DNA from: DATATB01 sp036268995
GTDB taxonomy: Bacteria; Planctomycetota; Planctomycetia; Pirellulales; PNKZ01
Assembly (NCBI GenBank): GCA_036268995.1
Contig: DATATB010000151.1
Coordinates: 1-9,826, forward strand
Direction of reading: 5' to 3'
DNA: 9,826 bases
Position 1 is the stretch's first letter, and the number at the start of each line of letters is the position of its first letter. Shown piece after piece: positions 1 through 8,822 of the stretch. Below the pieces are notes generated by a model, which ran no database searches, was not told the origin of the DNA, and saw only the letters and a program-made list of their open reading frames with translations. The position numbers and the translations under genes were made by a program.

Positions 1-1
1 G

Positions 2-3000
2 CCGGCGGCCGAGTGGCTGCTCGATAATTTCTATTTGATCGAAGAGCAGATTCGTTCCACCCGGCGGCTGCTGCCCCGATCGTATAGCGGCGAGCTGCCG
101 CGCTTGGCCAACAGTTCCACGGCCAACTATCCACGGGCTTATGGCATCGCGTTGGAATTGATCGCCCATACCGACGGCCGGGTGGACGCCGCCAGCCTGG
201 ACGGATTCATCGCTTCGTACCAATCGGTTGTTCCGCTCACCCTGGGCGAGCTTTGGGCGCTGCCGCTGATGCTGCGGCTGGCGCTCATCGAGAATCTGCG
301 CCGCGTGGCCGCGCGGATTGCCGCGGGGCGTTACGATCGGGACCTGGCCGCCGATTGGGCCGAACGCATGATCCGCACGGTCGAGCAAAGCCCGACCGAT
401 TTGATCCTGGTGCTGGCCGACATGGCCCGGGCGAACCCGGCGCTGTCGGGCGCATTTCTGGCCGAGCTGACGCGCCATCTGCATGGGCAGAATCCGAATT
501 TTGCCTTTGCCAACAGTTGGCTGGAGCATCGCCTGGCCGACCAGGGTTTGACGACCGAGCAGTTGGTGCTGGCCGAAGGTCAAGCCCAGGCGGCCGACCA
601 GGTTTCGGTGGGCAACAGCATCACGAGCCTGCGGTTTCTCAGTGTCAACGATTGGCGGCAGTTTGTCGCAGAGCACAGCCTGGTTGAGCAGACGTTGCGC
701 GGCGACCCGGCCGGCGTTTACGAAAACATGGACTTCGCCACGCGCGACCGTTATCGGCACGCCGTCGAGGCCATCGCCAAACGGTCTCGTTGCTCCGAGT
801 ACGACGTCGCGCACCGCGCCATCCAATTGTCTCAGAGCGAAGCGGCCGATCGGGCCAATCATCGGACTACGCACGTCGGCTACTTCCTGGTCGACCGCGG
901 CCGGCCGGCGCTCGAGCGGCTGGTCGAGATGCGGCTCACGCCGGGTGTGGTGCTAGACAAGCTCCGCCGCTACTACCCGCTGTTTGTTTACCTGTTTCTT
1001 GTGTTGCTGGTGACCGGCGCGTCCGCCGCGTCGCTGCTGGAATGGGGTGGTTGGCATACGCAGCGGGTCATTTTGCTGGTGCTGCTGGCCATTCCCATCC
1101 TGATGTGCGCGGGCCAGTTGGGGATCGCGGTGGTGAACTGGCTGACGAGCGTGGTGATGAATCCCCAGCCCTTGCCGCGGATGGATTTTAGCGAGGGCAT
1201 TCCGGCCGAGCACCGTACGCTCGTTGTGGTGCCGACGATGCTTTCGAGCGAGGGCGCCATCGAGCGATTGTTGGAAGGGCTCGAGATTCGCTACCTGGCC
1301 AACCGCGACGAGCACCTGCATTTTGCCCTGCTGACCGATCTCCAGGACGCGGCCCAGGAGTCGCTGCCGGGCGATGAAGCGCTGGTGCGGCAGGCGCGCG
1401 AAGGCATCCAGCGATTGAACGAGAAGTACGCAGCGCAACGCAGCGATATCTTCCTGCTGTTGCATCGCAACCGACGCTTCAACGTCCAGGAAAACGTCTG
1501 GATGGGGTACGAGCGAAAACGCGGCAAGCTGGCCGATCTCAACGCCACGCTGCGCGGAGCGCAAGGACGATTTGCGCACGTGGCCGGCGATCTTGCCGCG
1601 CTGGCTGGCGTGCGCTATGTCATCACGCTCGACACCGATACGCAACTGCCGCGGGATGCGGCTCGCGAGATGGTCGGCGCGATGGCGCATACGCTGAATC
1701 GCCCCGTGCTGGACGCCGAAGGCTGCCGCGTCATCGACGGCTACACCATCCTGCAGCCGCGCGTGGGCGTGAGCCTGCCGAGCTCGCAGCGTTCGTGGTT
1801 CGTCCGCTTATTTGGCGGCGATCCGGGCATCGATCCGTATACGCGCGTCGTCTCCGATCTGTACCAGGACTTGTTTGGTGAAGGCTCATTCATCGGCAAA
1901 GGCATTTACGACATCGATTCGTTCGAGCAGCGTTGCGGCAATTTTCCCGAGAATGCCATCTTGAGCCACGATCTGCTGGAGAGTTGTTACTGCCGCTCCG
2001 CGTTGCTGAGCGACGTGATCCTGTACGAAGACTACCCGTCCAGCTATGCCACGGACGTCGGCCGGCGGCACCGCTGGATCCGCGGCGACTGGCAAATTGC
2101 CGCCTGGCTGCTGCCTCGGGTCCGCGGCCTTGCCGCGCATAGCGTCGGGAATCCGATCTCGGCACTTTCCTGGTGGAAGATCTTCGACAATCTGCGGCGG
2201 AGTTTGGTGCCGGCGTCGATGCTGGCGCTGCTGCTGATCGCATGGCTGGCTGCATCACCACCGGCGGCGTTGGCGGCCACGATTTTCGTAGTGGCCGTGG
2301 TCGTCATTCCACGATTTTTGTCGGCCCTCGTCGATTTTGCGTTCAAGCCGATCGACCTGCCGCTATCGATGCATCTGGCATCGGCCACCATCGCGCTAGG
2401 CCGACCGCTGGCCCAGTGTCTGTTGACGCTCGTGTTTCTGCCCGAGGAAGCCCACATCAGCCTGGACGCGATTGTCCGCACCCTGGTGCGGGTGCATTGG
2501 ACCAAGACCAAACTCTTGGAATGGAAAACGTCGAGCGAGGCCGAGCGAAGCACACGCACGGATCTCGTCGGATTTTTCCGATCGATGCTGCTGGCTCCGG
2601 CCGTGGCCACGGCAGTCCTTGCGTGGCTGGCGGTGCAGCGTCCAGAAGTGCTGGCCTTTGCCCTGCCATTGCTGGGCTTGTGGATCGCTTCGCCACTGGT
2701 TGCCTGGTGGCTGAGTCGTCCGCTTGCTCCGGCTTCGATTCAATTGACGGCAAAGCAGCGGCTGTTTTTGCGAAAACTAGCGCGCAAGACCTGGCGGTAC
2801 TTTGAGACTTTCGTCACGGCCGAAGAAAACTGGCTGCCGCCGGACAACGTGCACGTGAATTCGGGTGAAGTGGTCGCCTCGCGCACCAGTCCGACGAACA
2901 TCGGCATGGGGCTGCTGGCCGATTTGGCGGCCTACGACTTCGGCTACTGCTCCGTCGCCCGACTGCTGGAGCGCACGGAAAATACCTTCGGCACCTTGAC

Positions 3001-6000
3001 ACGCATGGAGCGTTATCGGGGCCATTTTTACAACTGGTATCACACGCGGACACTCGCCCCGCTGTTGCCGCGCTATGTCTCGACCGTCGACAGCGGCAAT
3101 CTGGTCGGGCAATTACTCGTGCTCGGCAGCGGTTTGCGCAGGTTGGTGGATGCCGAAATCGTTCCCCGCCGAATCTTCGATGGCTTGCAAGACACCTTGG
3201 ACGTCTTGCTGGACGAGGCGCGTGGCCGCAAACGCCAGCCTGCCGAAGGCTCGATTCCGCAAGTCGACGGCAACACGCTGCGCGCGATCGAGCGGCAAAT
3301 CGAAGAACTCCAACGGCGGCCCTACGCACTCAGTTCCGCTGCTGCCTGGCTGCCACGCTTGATCGCCAGCGCCGAAAAAATGCGGGCCAGCTTGTCCCAA
3401 CACGAGGAACTGAATTGGTGGGTCGTGGCGTTCGAGCGATCTAGCATCGATCACTTGGCGGAACTGCGTAGCCTTGCCGCTTGGACCATGCTTCCGCCGC
3501 TGCCGGAGCGCATCGGGACCCGCGGGCCGCAGGAACAGATTCAGCGGTGGGGGCAACTCCGCGCCCGGCTTGCCCAGCTCGATGCCGTGCCGAGCCTGCG
3601 CGAAGTTGCCGCCTTGCCGGATTCCCTGTGTCCGCTGATCGAATCCATTCGGTCGGGCATGTCCGCGGAAAATGGCGAACCAGGCGATGATCATGTTCAG
3701 GCTATCGACTGGCTCCGGCAACTGTGCGGCGCGGTGACCGAATCGTCGCAGCACGCCGCGACGCGCATCCGCAAGCTGGAAGTCGTCGCCGGGCAATGCC
3801 AGGAATTGGCGGACATGGACTTCGAGTTCCTGCACAATAAAACGCGCGAGCTGTTCGTCATCGGATACAACGCCAGCGAAAACCGGCTCGACAGCAGTTG
3901 CTACGACCTGCTGGCCTCCGAAGCACGCCTGGCCAGTTTTATTCTCATCGCCCAAGGACACCTCGGCCAAGAGCATTGGTTTGCCCTGGGCCGATTGCTC
4001 ACCAGCGCCGGCGGCGCACCAGCGTTGTTGAGCTGGAGCGGCTCGATGTTCGAGTACCTGATGCCGCTGCTGGTGATGCCGACCTACGAAAACACGCTGC
4101 TCGATCAGACCTATCACGCCGTCGTCCGCCGGCAAATCAACTACGGGCGCCAGCGCGGCGTGCCCTGGGGTATCTCCGAGTCGGGCTACAACACGGTCGA
4201 TCTGCACTCAAACTACCAGTACCGGGCTTTCGGTGTGCCCGGGCTGGGCCTGAAGCGCGGTCTGGCCGAGGACCTGGTGATTGCTCCTTACGCCACGGCC
4301 TTGGCCCTGATGGTTGCGCCGGATGCCGCCTGCCGAAACCTGGAGCGGCTGGCGGCTGATGACCGCGACGGCGCCTACGGATTCTACGAAGCGGTGGACT
4401 ACACGCCTTCGCGATTGCCGCCCGGAGCCAATAGCATTACGGTGCGGCAGTTCATGGCTCACCACGCCGGCATGAGTCTGCTGTCGCTGGCCTACGTGCT
4501 GCTTGACAAGCCCATGCAGCGCCGGTTCGAAGCCGATCCGATGTTCCGGGCGGCCGATCTGCTGCTGCACGAGCGGGTTCCCAGGGCAACCGTTCCAGTC
4601 TTTCCGCATGCCGCCGAAGCCAACGCCACGCGCAGCGTCTCGGCCGAAGAGGCTGGCACGATGCGCGTCTTTACCGATCCCAGCGGTTCCGTGCCCGAGG
4701 TGCACCTGCTCTCCAATGGCCAGTACCACGTGGCTGTCACCAGCGCCGGAGGCGGCTATAGCCGCTGGCGCGATCTGGCCGTCACCCGCTGGCGCGAAGA
4801 CTCGACGCGCGATTGCTGGGGAACATTCTGTTATCTGCGCGATTTGGAAAACAGCGCGCTGTGGTCGACCGCCTGGCATCCGACGGCCGTGCCCTCGAAG
4901 AAGTATGAGGCCATTTTCACGCAATCCCGGGCAGAATTCCGCCGCCAGTACGAACAGATCGAAACGCACACTCAGATCAGCGTCTCGGCTGAGGACGACC
5001 TGGAGCTCCGCCGCGTCACGCTGACCAACCGCTCGGAGCGGCCGCGCACGATCGAGCTGACCAGCTATGCCGAAGTCGTGTTGGCCCCGCAGGCCCACGA
5101 CGAATCGCATCCGGCGTTCAGCAACTTGTTCGTGCAAACGGAAATCATTCCAGCCCGGCGGGCCATCTTTTGCACACGCCGGCCGCGATCAGCCGAAGAA
5201 TGCCCGCCCTGGATGATTCATATGCTGACCACCACCGGCACGGCGGTCGGCGAGACATCGTTCGAAACCGACCGCATGAAGTTCATCGGGCGCGGCCGAA
5301 GTCTCGCAACTCCCTTCGCGTTGGACGGCCAGGCTCCGCTTTCCAATAGCGAGGGCTCGACGCTCGATCCCATCGTCAGCATTCGCCATACACTGCTGCT
5401 ACAGCCGAATGAGTCCGTCTGCGTCGACGTGGTGACCGGCGTGGCCGAAACGCGCGAGGCGGTCACGGCTATGGCCGAGAAATACAGCGACCCCAGCCTG
5501 GCGGACCGCGTCTTCGAATTGGCTTGGACGCGCGGCCCGATCATGCTGCAACAATTGAATGCTTCCGAGGCCGATGCCCAGGCCTACGGCCGGCTGGCCG
5601 GCTCGATCATTTACGCCTCCGCCCTGCGCCGGGCGAAAACGAGCGTGCTCGTCCGCAACCGCCGCGGGCAGTCCGGCTTGTGGGGTTATGGCATTTCGGG
5701 CGACCTGCCGATCGTGCTGGTTCGCGTCCGCGACCACGACAAAATCGAGTTGGTTCGCCAGGCCGTGCAAGCCCACGCCTATTGGCGCATGAAGGGACTG
5801 AGTGTCGACCTGGTGATTTGGAACGAGGACGACTCGGTCTATCGGCAGGCCCTGCAGGATTCGATCATGGACGTCGTCGCCGCAAGCCTCGAGGCCGCAC
5901 TGGTCGACCGACCCGGTGGAATCTTCGTGCGTCGCGGGGAGCAGATGTCGGACGAGGATCGCTCGCTGTTGCAGACGGTGGCACGCGTGGTCCTGCTCGA

Positions 6001-8521
6001 CGACGCGGGAACGCTGATCGAACAGGTCGACCGGCGGGCGCGACTGGAAGCTGTGATCCCGATGCTCAAGCCTGCCAAGCGCCGGCCCGAGCCGCTGGCC
6101 ATGCCCGGCCCGCCGCAGCGCGATTTGGCCTTCTACAACGGCCTGGGAGGTTTTAGCCGCGACGGGCGCGAGTATGTCGTCATTCTCAATGCCCAGACCG
6201 CCACTCCGGCGCCTTGGGTGAACGTGATCGCCAATGCGCAGATCGGCACGGTCGTATCGGAATGCGGAAGCGCCTATACCTGGGCGGAAAACAGTCATGA
6301 GTTCCGGCTCACGCCGTGGACCAACGACCCCGTTACGGATACTTGCGGCGAAGCAATCTACCTGCGCGACGAGGAGACCGGGCGATTCTGGTCCCCCACG
6401 CCGCTGCCGGTTCGCGGCGCCAACACGTATACGGCCCGACATGGTTTCGGATACAGCATTTTTGATTATGCGGAAGATGGCATCGTGACGGAATTGTGCC
6501 TGTATGTTGCCACCGACGCACCGGTTAAATTCGCCCGGCTCAAAATCACGAATCTCTCCGGCCGGCAGCGGCAGCTCTCGGTCACCGGCTATTGGGAGTG
6601 GGTGCTCGGAGAGCTGCGCGGCAAGACGCTGATGCACGTCGTCACGGAAGCCGATCCGGTGACTGGCGCAATTTTCGCGCGCAACGCTTACAGCCCCGAG
6701 TTCGCCGACCGGGTTGCCTTTGCAGACTGTAGTGAGACAACCCGCACGTTCACCGGCGATCGCGCGGAGTTTCTGGGACGCAACGGCGGTCCGGCCAATC
6801 CCGCCGCCATGCGCAGGACTCGACTTTCCAATCGAACTGGCGCCGGCCTGGACCCCTGCGCAGCCATCCAAGCGCCAATCACATTGGATGAACAACAAGA
6901 GAGGATCATCGTCTTCACGCTCGGCGCGGCCAGCGGCGAAGACGAGGCCCGGCGGCTGGTGCAGCGATTTCGCGGTGAAGGCCAGGCTCAGCAAGCGCTC
7001 GAGGGAGTATGGCACTATTGGAGCCAGACGCTGGGGCCGGTGTATGTCGAAACGCCCGATCCGTCGGTCAACTTCCTGGCCAACGGCTGGCTGATTTATC
7101 AGACGCTGGCCTGCCGGATGTGGGCCCGCACCGGCTTTTATCAATCGGGCGGCGCGTATGGTTTCCGCGACCAGTTGCAGGATGCCATGGCGCTGGTGCA
7201 TGCCGAACCCGGCTTGCTGCGCGAACATTTACTGCGGGCGGCTTCGCGGCAATTTCGCGAGGGGGACGTGCAGCACTGGTGGCATCCGCCGGCCGGCCGC
7301 GGTGTACGGACGCATTTTTCAGACGATTTTCTCTGGCTGCCGCTGGCGATCTGCCGCTATGTGCAAATGACCGGCGATACCGGCCTGCTCGAGGAGCGCG
7401 TGCCGTTTTTGAGTTCGCGTCCGCTGCACGCGGACGAAGAGGCGAATTACGATCTGCCCCAGATTTCCGACGAAGTCGGCTCGCTGTACGAACACGCGGT
7501 CCGGGCCATCGACCACGGCTTGAGCTTCGGCGTGCACGGCTTGCCGCTGATGGGCTGCGGCGATTGGAATGACGGCATGAACCTGGTCGGGCAGCACGGG
7601 AAAGGCGAAAGCGTGTGGCTGGCGTTCTTCTTGTACGACCTGCTGACGCAGTTCGCCAAACTCGCCCGACAGCGCGGCGATGCCCCCACGGCCGATCGTT
7701 ATGTCGTCGAGGCCGGCCGGCTGCGCGGAAATATCGAGCAACATGGTTGGGACGGCGACTGGTACCGCCGGGCATACTTCGACGACGGCACGCCGCTGGG
7801 CTCGGCCGAAAATCCCGAATGCCAGATCGATTCGCTGTCGCAAAGCTGGTCGATCCTTTCGGGCGCGGGCACCCGGGAACGATCGCTTCTGGCGATGGAA
7901 AGCGTCTATCGCCGACTGGTGCGGCCCGATGCCCGGCTGATTCAACTGCTGGATCCGCCGTTTGACAAGTCGCAGCTCAATCCCGGCTATATCAAGGGCT
8001 ACGTCCCCGGCGTGCGCGAGAACGGCGGGCAGTACTCGCACGCCGCGATTTGGACCGTGATGGCCTTTGCGGCGATGGGCGACACCGAGCGGGCCTGGGA
8101 ATTGTTCGCGCTGATTAACCCCGTGACCCACGGAGCCACGCCGCAGAAGATCTCCACGTATCGCGTCGAGCCGTATGTGGTGGCGGCCGACGTGTACGCC
8201 GTCGAGCCGCACATCGGTCGCGGCGGCTGGACCTGGTACACCGGTTCGGCAGGCTGGATGTATCGATTGATTACCGAGTCCCTGTTGGGTCTGCAACTGG
8301 ACGTGGACAAACTCCGCTTCGCGCCGCGGCCGCCTCGCCATTGGCCCTCGTATAAAATCCACTACCGCTACTTCGACACGTTTTATCACATCACCGTTGT
8401 CAATGGTGGCAAGGGCACGGCAATCCGGCGTCTGACTATTGACGGCATCGACCAGCCGGAATGCATCGTTCCCCTCATCAACGACAGTGCCAACCACGAT
8501 GTCGAAATCGATCTTGAATAA
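2..8521 (+). CDS. ndvB: Cyclic beta-1,2-glucan synthase (GT84 / cyclising domain / GH94), 5'-truncated by the window
   Basis: This inner-membrane enzyme polymerises UDP-glucose into beta-1,2-glucan and closes it into a ring. The window holds 2839 codons ending in TAA at 8519. The frame is open back to base 2 and reads AEWLLDNFYLIEEQIRSTRR, normal internal family sequence, so the true start lies upstream and the TTG at 35 is not it. Residues below count from codon 35. GT84 part, about 1-900: membrane segments near 315-375, 726-765 and 852-897, the DxD motif D533-T-D535, SHDLLES around D646, and RRHRW 677-681 ((Q/R)xxRW). Central glycoamylase-like cyclising domain, about 915-1500: PWGISES (E1382), YGFYEA (E1452) and HHAGMS (H1476); E1382 and E1452 are candidate acids by inference. 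First GH94-like module about 1550-1900 (WGYGISGDLP at 1883). Second GH94 module about 2030-2800: QHWWHP 2413-2418, THFSDD 2426-2431, GDWNDG 2509-2514 (expected catalytic acid), GGQYSH 2664-2669. All motifs look intact and I see no frameshift. Length fits full-size family members of about 2800 residues. Family assignment is very secure; ring product and size are inferred. Confidence 0.96.
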   Translation, partial: PAAEWLLDNFYLIEEQIRSTRRLLPRSYSGELPRLANSSTANYPRAYGIALELIAHTDGRVDAASLDGFIASYQSVVPLTLGELWALPLMLRLALIENLRRVAARIAAGRYDRDLAADWAERMIRTVEQSPTDLILVLADMARANPALSGAFLAELTRHLHGQNPNFAFANSWLEHRLADQGLTTEQLVLAEGQAQAADQVSVGNSITSLRFLSVNDWRQFVAEHSLVEQTLRGDPAGVYENMDFATRDRYRHAVEAIAKRSRCSEYDVAHRAIQLSQSEAADRANHRTTHVGYFLVDRGRPALERLVEMRLTPGVVLDKLRRYYPLFVYLFLVLLVTGASAASLLEWGGWHTQRVILLVLLAIPILMCAGQLGIAVVNWLTSVVMNPQPLPRMDFSEGIPAEHRTLVVVPTMLSSEGAIERLLEGLEIRYLANRDEHLHFALLTDLQDAAQESLPGDEALVRQAREGIQRLNEKYAAQRSDIFLLLHRNRRFNVQENVWMGYERKRGKLADLNATLRGAQGRFAHVAGDLAALAGVRYVITLDTDTQLPRDAAREMVGAMAHTLNRPVLDAEGCRVIDGYTILQPRVGVSLPSSQRSWFVRLFGGDPGIDPYTRVVSDLYQDLFGEGSFIGKGIYDIDSFEQRCGNFPENAILSHDLLESCYCRSALLSDVILYEDYPSSYATDVGRRHRWIRGDWQIAAWLLPRVRGLAAHSVGNPISALSWWKIFDNLRRSLVPASMLALLLIAWLAASPPAALAATIFVVAVVVIPRFLSALVDFAFKPIDLPLSMHLASATIALGRPLAQCLLTLVFLPEEAHISLDAIVRTLVRVHWTKTKLLEWKTSSEAERSTRTDLVGFFRSMLLAPAVATAVLAWLAVQRPEVLAFALPLLGLWIASPLVAWWLSRPLAPASIQLTAKQRLFLRKLARKTWRYFETFVTAEENWLPPDNVHVNSGEVVASRTSPTNIGMGLLADLAAYDFGYCSVARLLERTENTFGTLTRMERYRGHFYNWYHTRTLAPLLPRYVSTVDSGNLVGQLLVLGSGLRRLVDAEIVPRRIFDGLQDTLDVLLDEARGRKRQPAEGSIPQVDGNTLRAIERQIEELQRRPYALSSAAAWLPRLIASAEKMRASLSQHEELNWWVVAFERSSIDHLAELRSLAAWTMLPPLPERIGTRGPQEQIQRWGQLRARLAQLDAVPSLREVAALPDSLCPLIESIRSGMSAENGEPGDDHVQAIDWLRQLCGAVTESSQHAATRIRKLEVVAGQCQELADMDFEFLHNKTRELFVIGYNASENRLDSSCYDLLASEARLASFILIAQGHLGQEHWFALGRLLTSAGGAPALLSWSGSMFEYLMPLLVMPTYENTLLDQTYHAVVRRQINYGRQRGVPWGISESGYNTVDLHSNYQYRAFGVPGLGLKRGLAEDLVIAPYATALALMVAPDAACRNLERLAADDRDGAYGFYEAVDYTPSRLPPGANSITVRQFMAHHAGMSLLSLAYVLLDKPMQRRFEADPMFRAADLLLHERVPRATVPVFPHAAEANATRSVSAEEAGTMRVFTDPSGSVPEVHLLSNGQYHVAVTSAGGGYSRWRDLAVTRWREDSTRDCWGTFCYLRDLENSALWSTAWHPTAVPSKKYEAIFTQSRAEFRRQYEQIETHTQISVSAEDDLELRRVTLTNRSERPRTIELTSYAEVVLAPQAHDESHPAFSNLFVQTEIIPARRAIFCTRRPRSAEECPPWMIHMLTTTGTAVGETSFETDRMKFIGRGRSLATPFALDGQAPLSNSEGSTLDPIVSIRHTLLLQPNESVCVDVVTGVAETREAVTAMAEKYSDPSLADRVFELAWTRGPIMLQQLNASEADAQAYGRLAGSIIYASALRRAKTSVLVRNRRGQSGLWGYGISGDLPIVLVRVRDHDKIELVRQAVQAHAYWRMKGLSVDLVIWNEDDSVYRQALQDSIMDVVAASLEAALVDRPGGIFVRRGEQMSDEDRSLLQTVARVVLLDDAGTLIEQVDRRARLEAVIPMLKPAKRRPEPLAMPGPPQRDLAFYNGLGGFSRDGREYVVILNAQTATPAPWVNVIANAQIGTVVSECGSAYTWAENSHEFRLTPWTNDPVTDTCGEAIYLRDEETGRFWSPTPLPVRGANTYTARHGFGYSIFDYAEDGIVTELCLYVATDAPVKFARLKITNLSGRQRQLSVTGYWEWVLGELRGKTLMHVVTEADPVTGAIFARNAYSPEFADRVAFADCSETTRTFTGDRAEFLGRNGGPANPAAMRRTRLSNRTGAGLDPCAAIQAPITLDEQQERIIVFTLGAASGEDEARRLVQRFRGEGQAQQALEGVWHYWSQTLGPVYVETPDPSVNFLANGWLIYQTLACRMWARTGFYQSGGAYGFRDQLQDAMALVHAEPGLLREHLLRAASRQFREGDVQHWWHPPAGRGVRTHFSDDFLWLPLAICRYVQMTGDTGLLEERVPFLSSRPLHADEEANYDLPQISDEVGSLYEHAVRAIDHGLSFGVHGLPLMGCGDWNDGMNLVGQHGKGESVWLAFFLYDLLTQFAKLARQRGDAPTADRYVVEAGRLRGNIEQHGWDGDWYRRAYFDDGTPLGSAENPECQIDSLSQSWSILSGAGTRERSLLAMESVYRRLVRPDARLIQLLDPPFDKSQLNPGYIKGYVPGVRENGGQYSHAAIWTVMAFAAMGDTERAWELFALINPVTHGATPQKISTYRVEPYVVAADVYAVEPHIGRGGWTWYTGSAGWMYRLITESLLGLQLDVDKLRFAPRPPRHWPSYKIHYRYFDTFYHITVVNGGKGTAIRRLTIDGIDQPECIVPLINDSANHDVEIDLE

Positions 8522-8822
8522 TTTCTGCGTGTGACACCGGAATTTGGCATGGTCAGTGTTCGAGAATTGAGCACCCAGATCGTCAAGGTGTCGTGCAAAG
8601 AAGTGAATTGGCACCGAGAGCTATGCCGCTGTTACGGCAACGGCGGTCACGGCTACGGGCTGCGTCCGAGGAAAGACTCCGAAATCTCCACTTGGCCATC
8701 GCACGCCGCGCATTGGCTAGGCACGCAAGGCTTGTTGGATTAACGCGGGGCAGTTCCACCGGCGATGTGAGCCCACCAACGACCGGCATCCGCAAAGGCC
8801 CCTGCGGTCACATCGCACGGCG
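8522..8822. other. Intergenic gap between convergent genes
   Basis: About 300 bases separate the stop codon of the glucan synthase (+) from that of the leucine-rich-repeat gene (-). I find no gene with a recognisable product. A GTG-started frame of 70 codons (8531-8743, +) and minus-strand frames of similar size have no convincing ribosome binding site or family motif. No classical hairpin followed by a T-run is visible for either gene. The structured element near 8762-8816 is listed separately. Confidence 0.7.
8762..8816. repeat. Nested inverted repeat between convergent genes
   Basis: GCGATGTGA at 8762-8770 is perfectly matched by TCACATCGC at 8808-8816. Directly inside the right arm sits a second pair, CCGCA (8790-8794) and TGCGG (8803-8807), around an eight-base loop. 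As RNA this would fold as a 9-bp stem stacked on a 5-bp stem, with 19 unpaired bases on one side. It lies just past the stop codon of the minus-strand gene on its upstream side, still about 240 bases beyond the plus-strand stop. It could slow or end transcription from the left, but there is no T-run, so a terminator role is only a guess. Confidence 0.4.

Noticed and set aside
35..37. TTG as the start codon of the glucan synthase
   Set aside because: The same frame is open to base 2 and the 11 upstream codons (PAAEWLLDNFY) continue conserved family sequence, so the gene simply begins outside the window.
5399..7228. Minus-strand open frame of 609 codons
   Set aside because: It lies wholly antisense to the GH94 region of the glucan synthase, and its translation shows no domain or ordered motif. 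Long antisense frames are expected from GC-rich codon use. The same applies to minus-strand frames at 953-1690, 3113-4207, 4208-5137 and 7319-8614.
8624..8639. Terminator for the glucan synthase at TGCCG / CGGCA
   Set aside because: The stem is only five base pairs, lies about 100 bases past the stop codon and has no T-run.
8531..8743. Possible small plus-strand gene of 70 codons starting at GTG
   Set aside because: There is no ribosome binding site, no family motif and no hydrophobic pattern. A minus-strand frame of similar length (8583-8795) is equally open, so neither stands out from chance.
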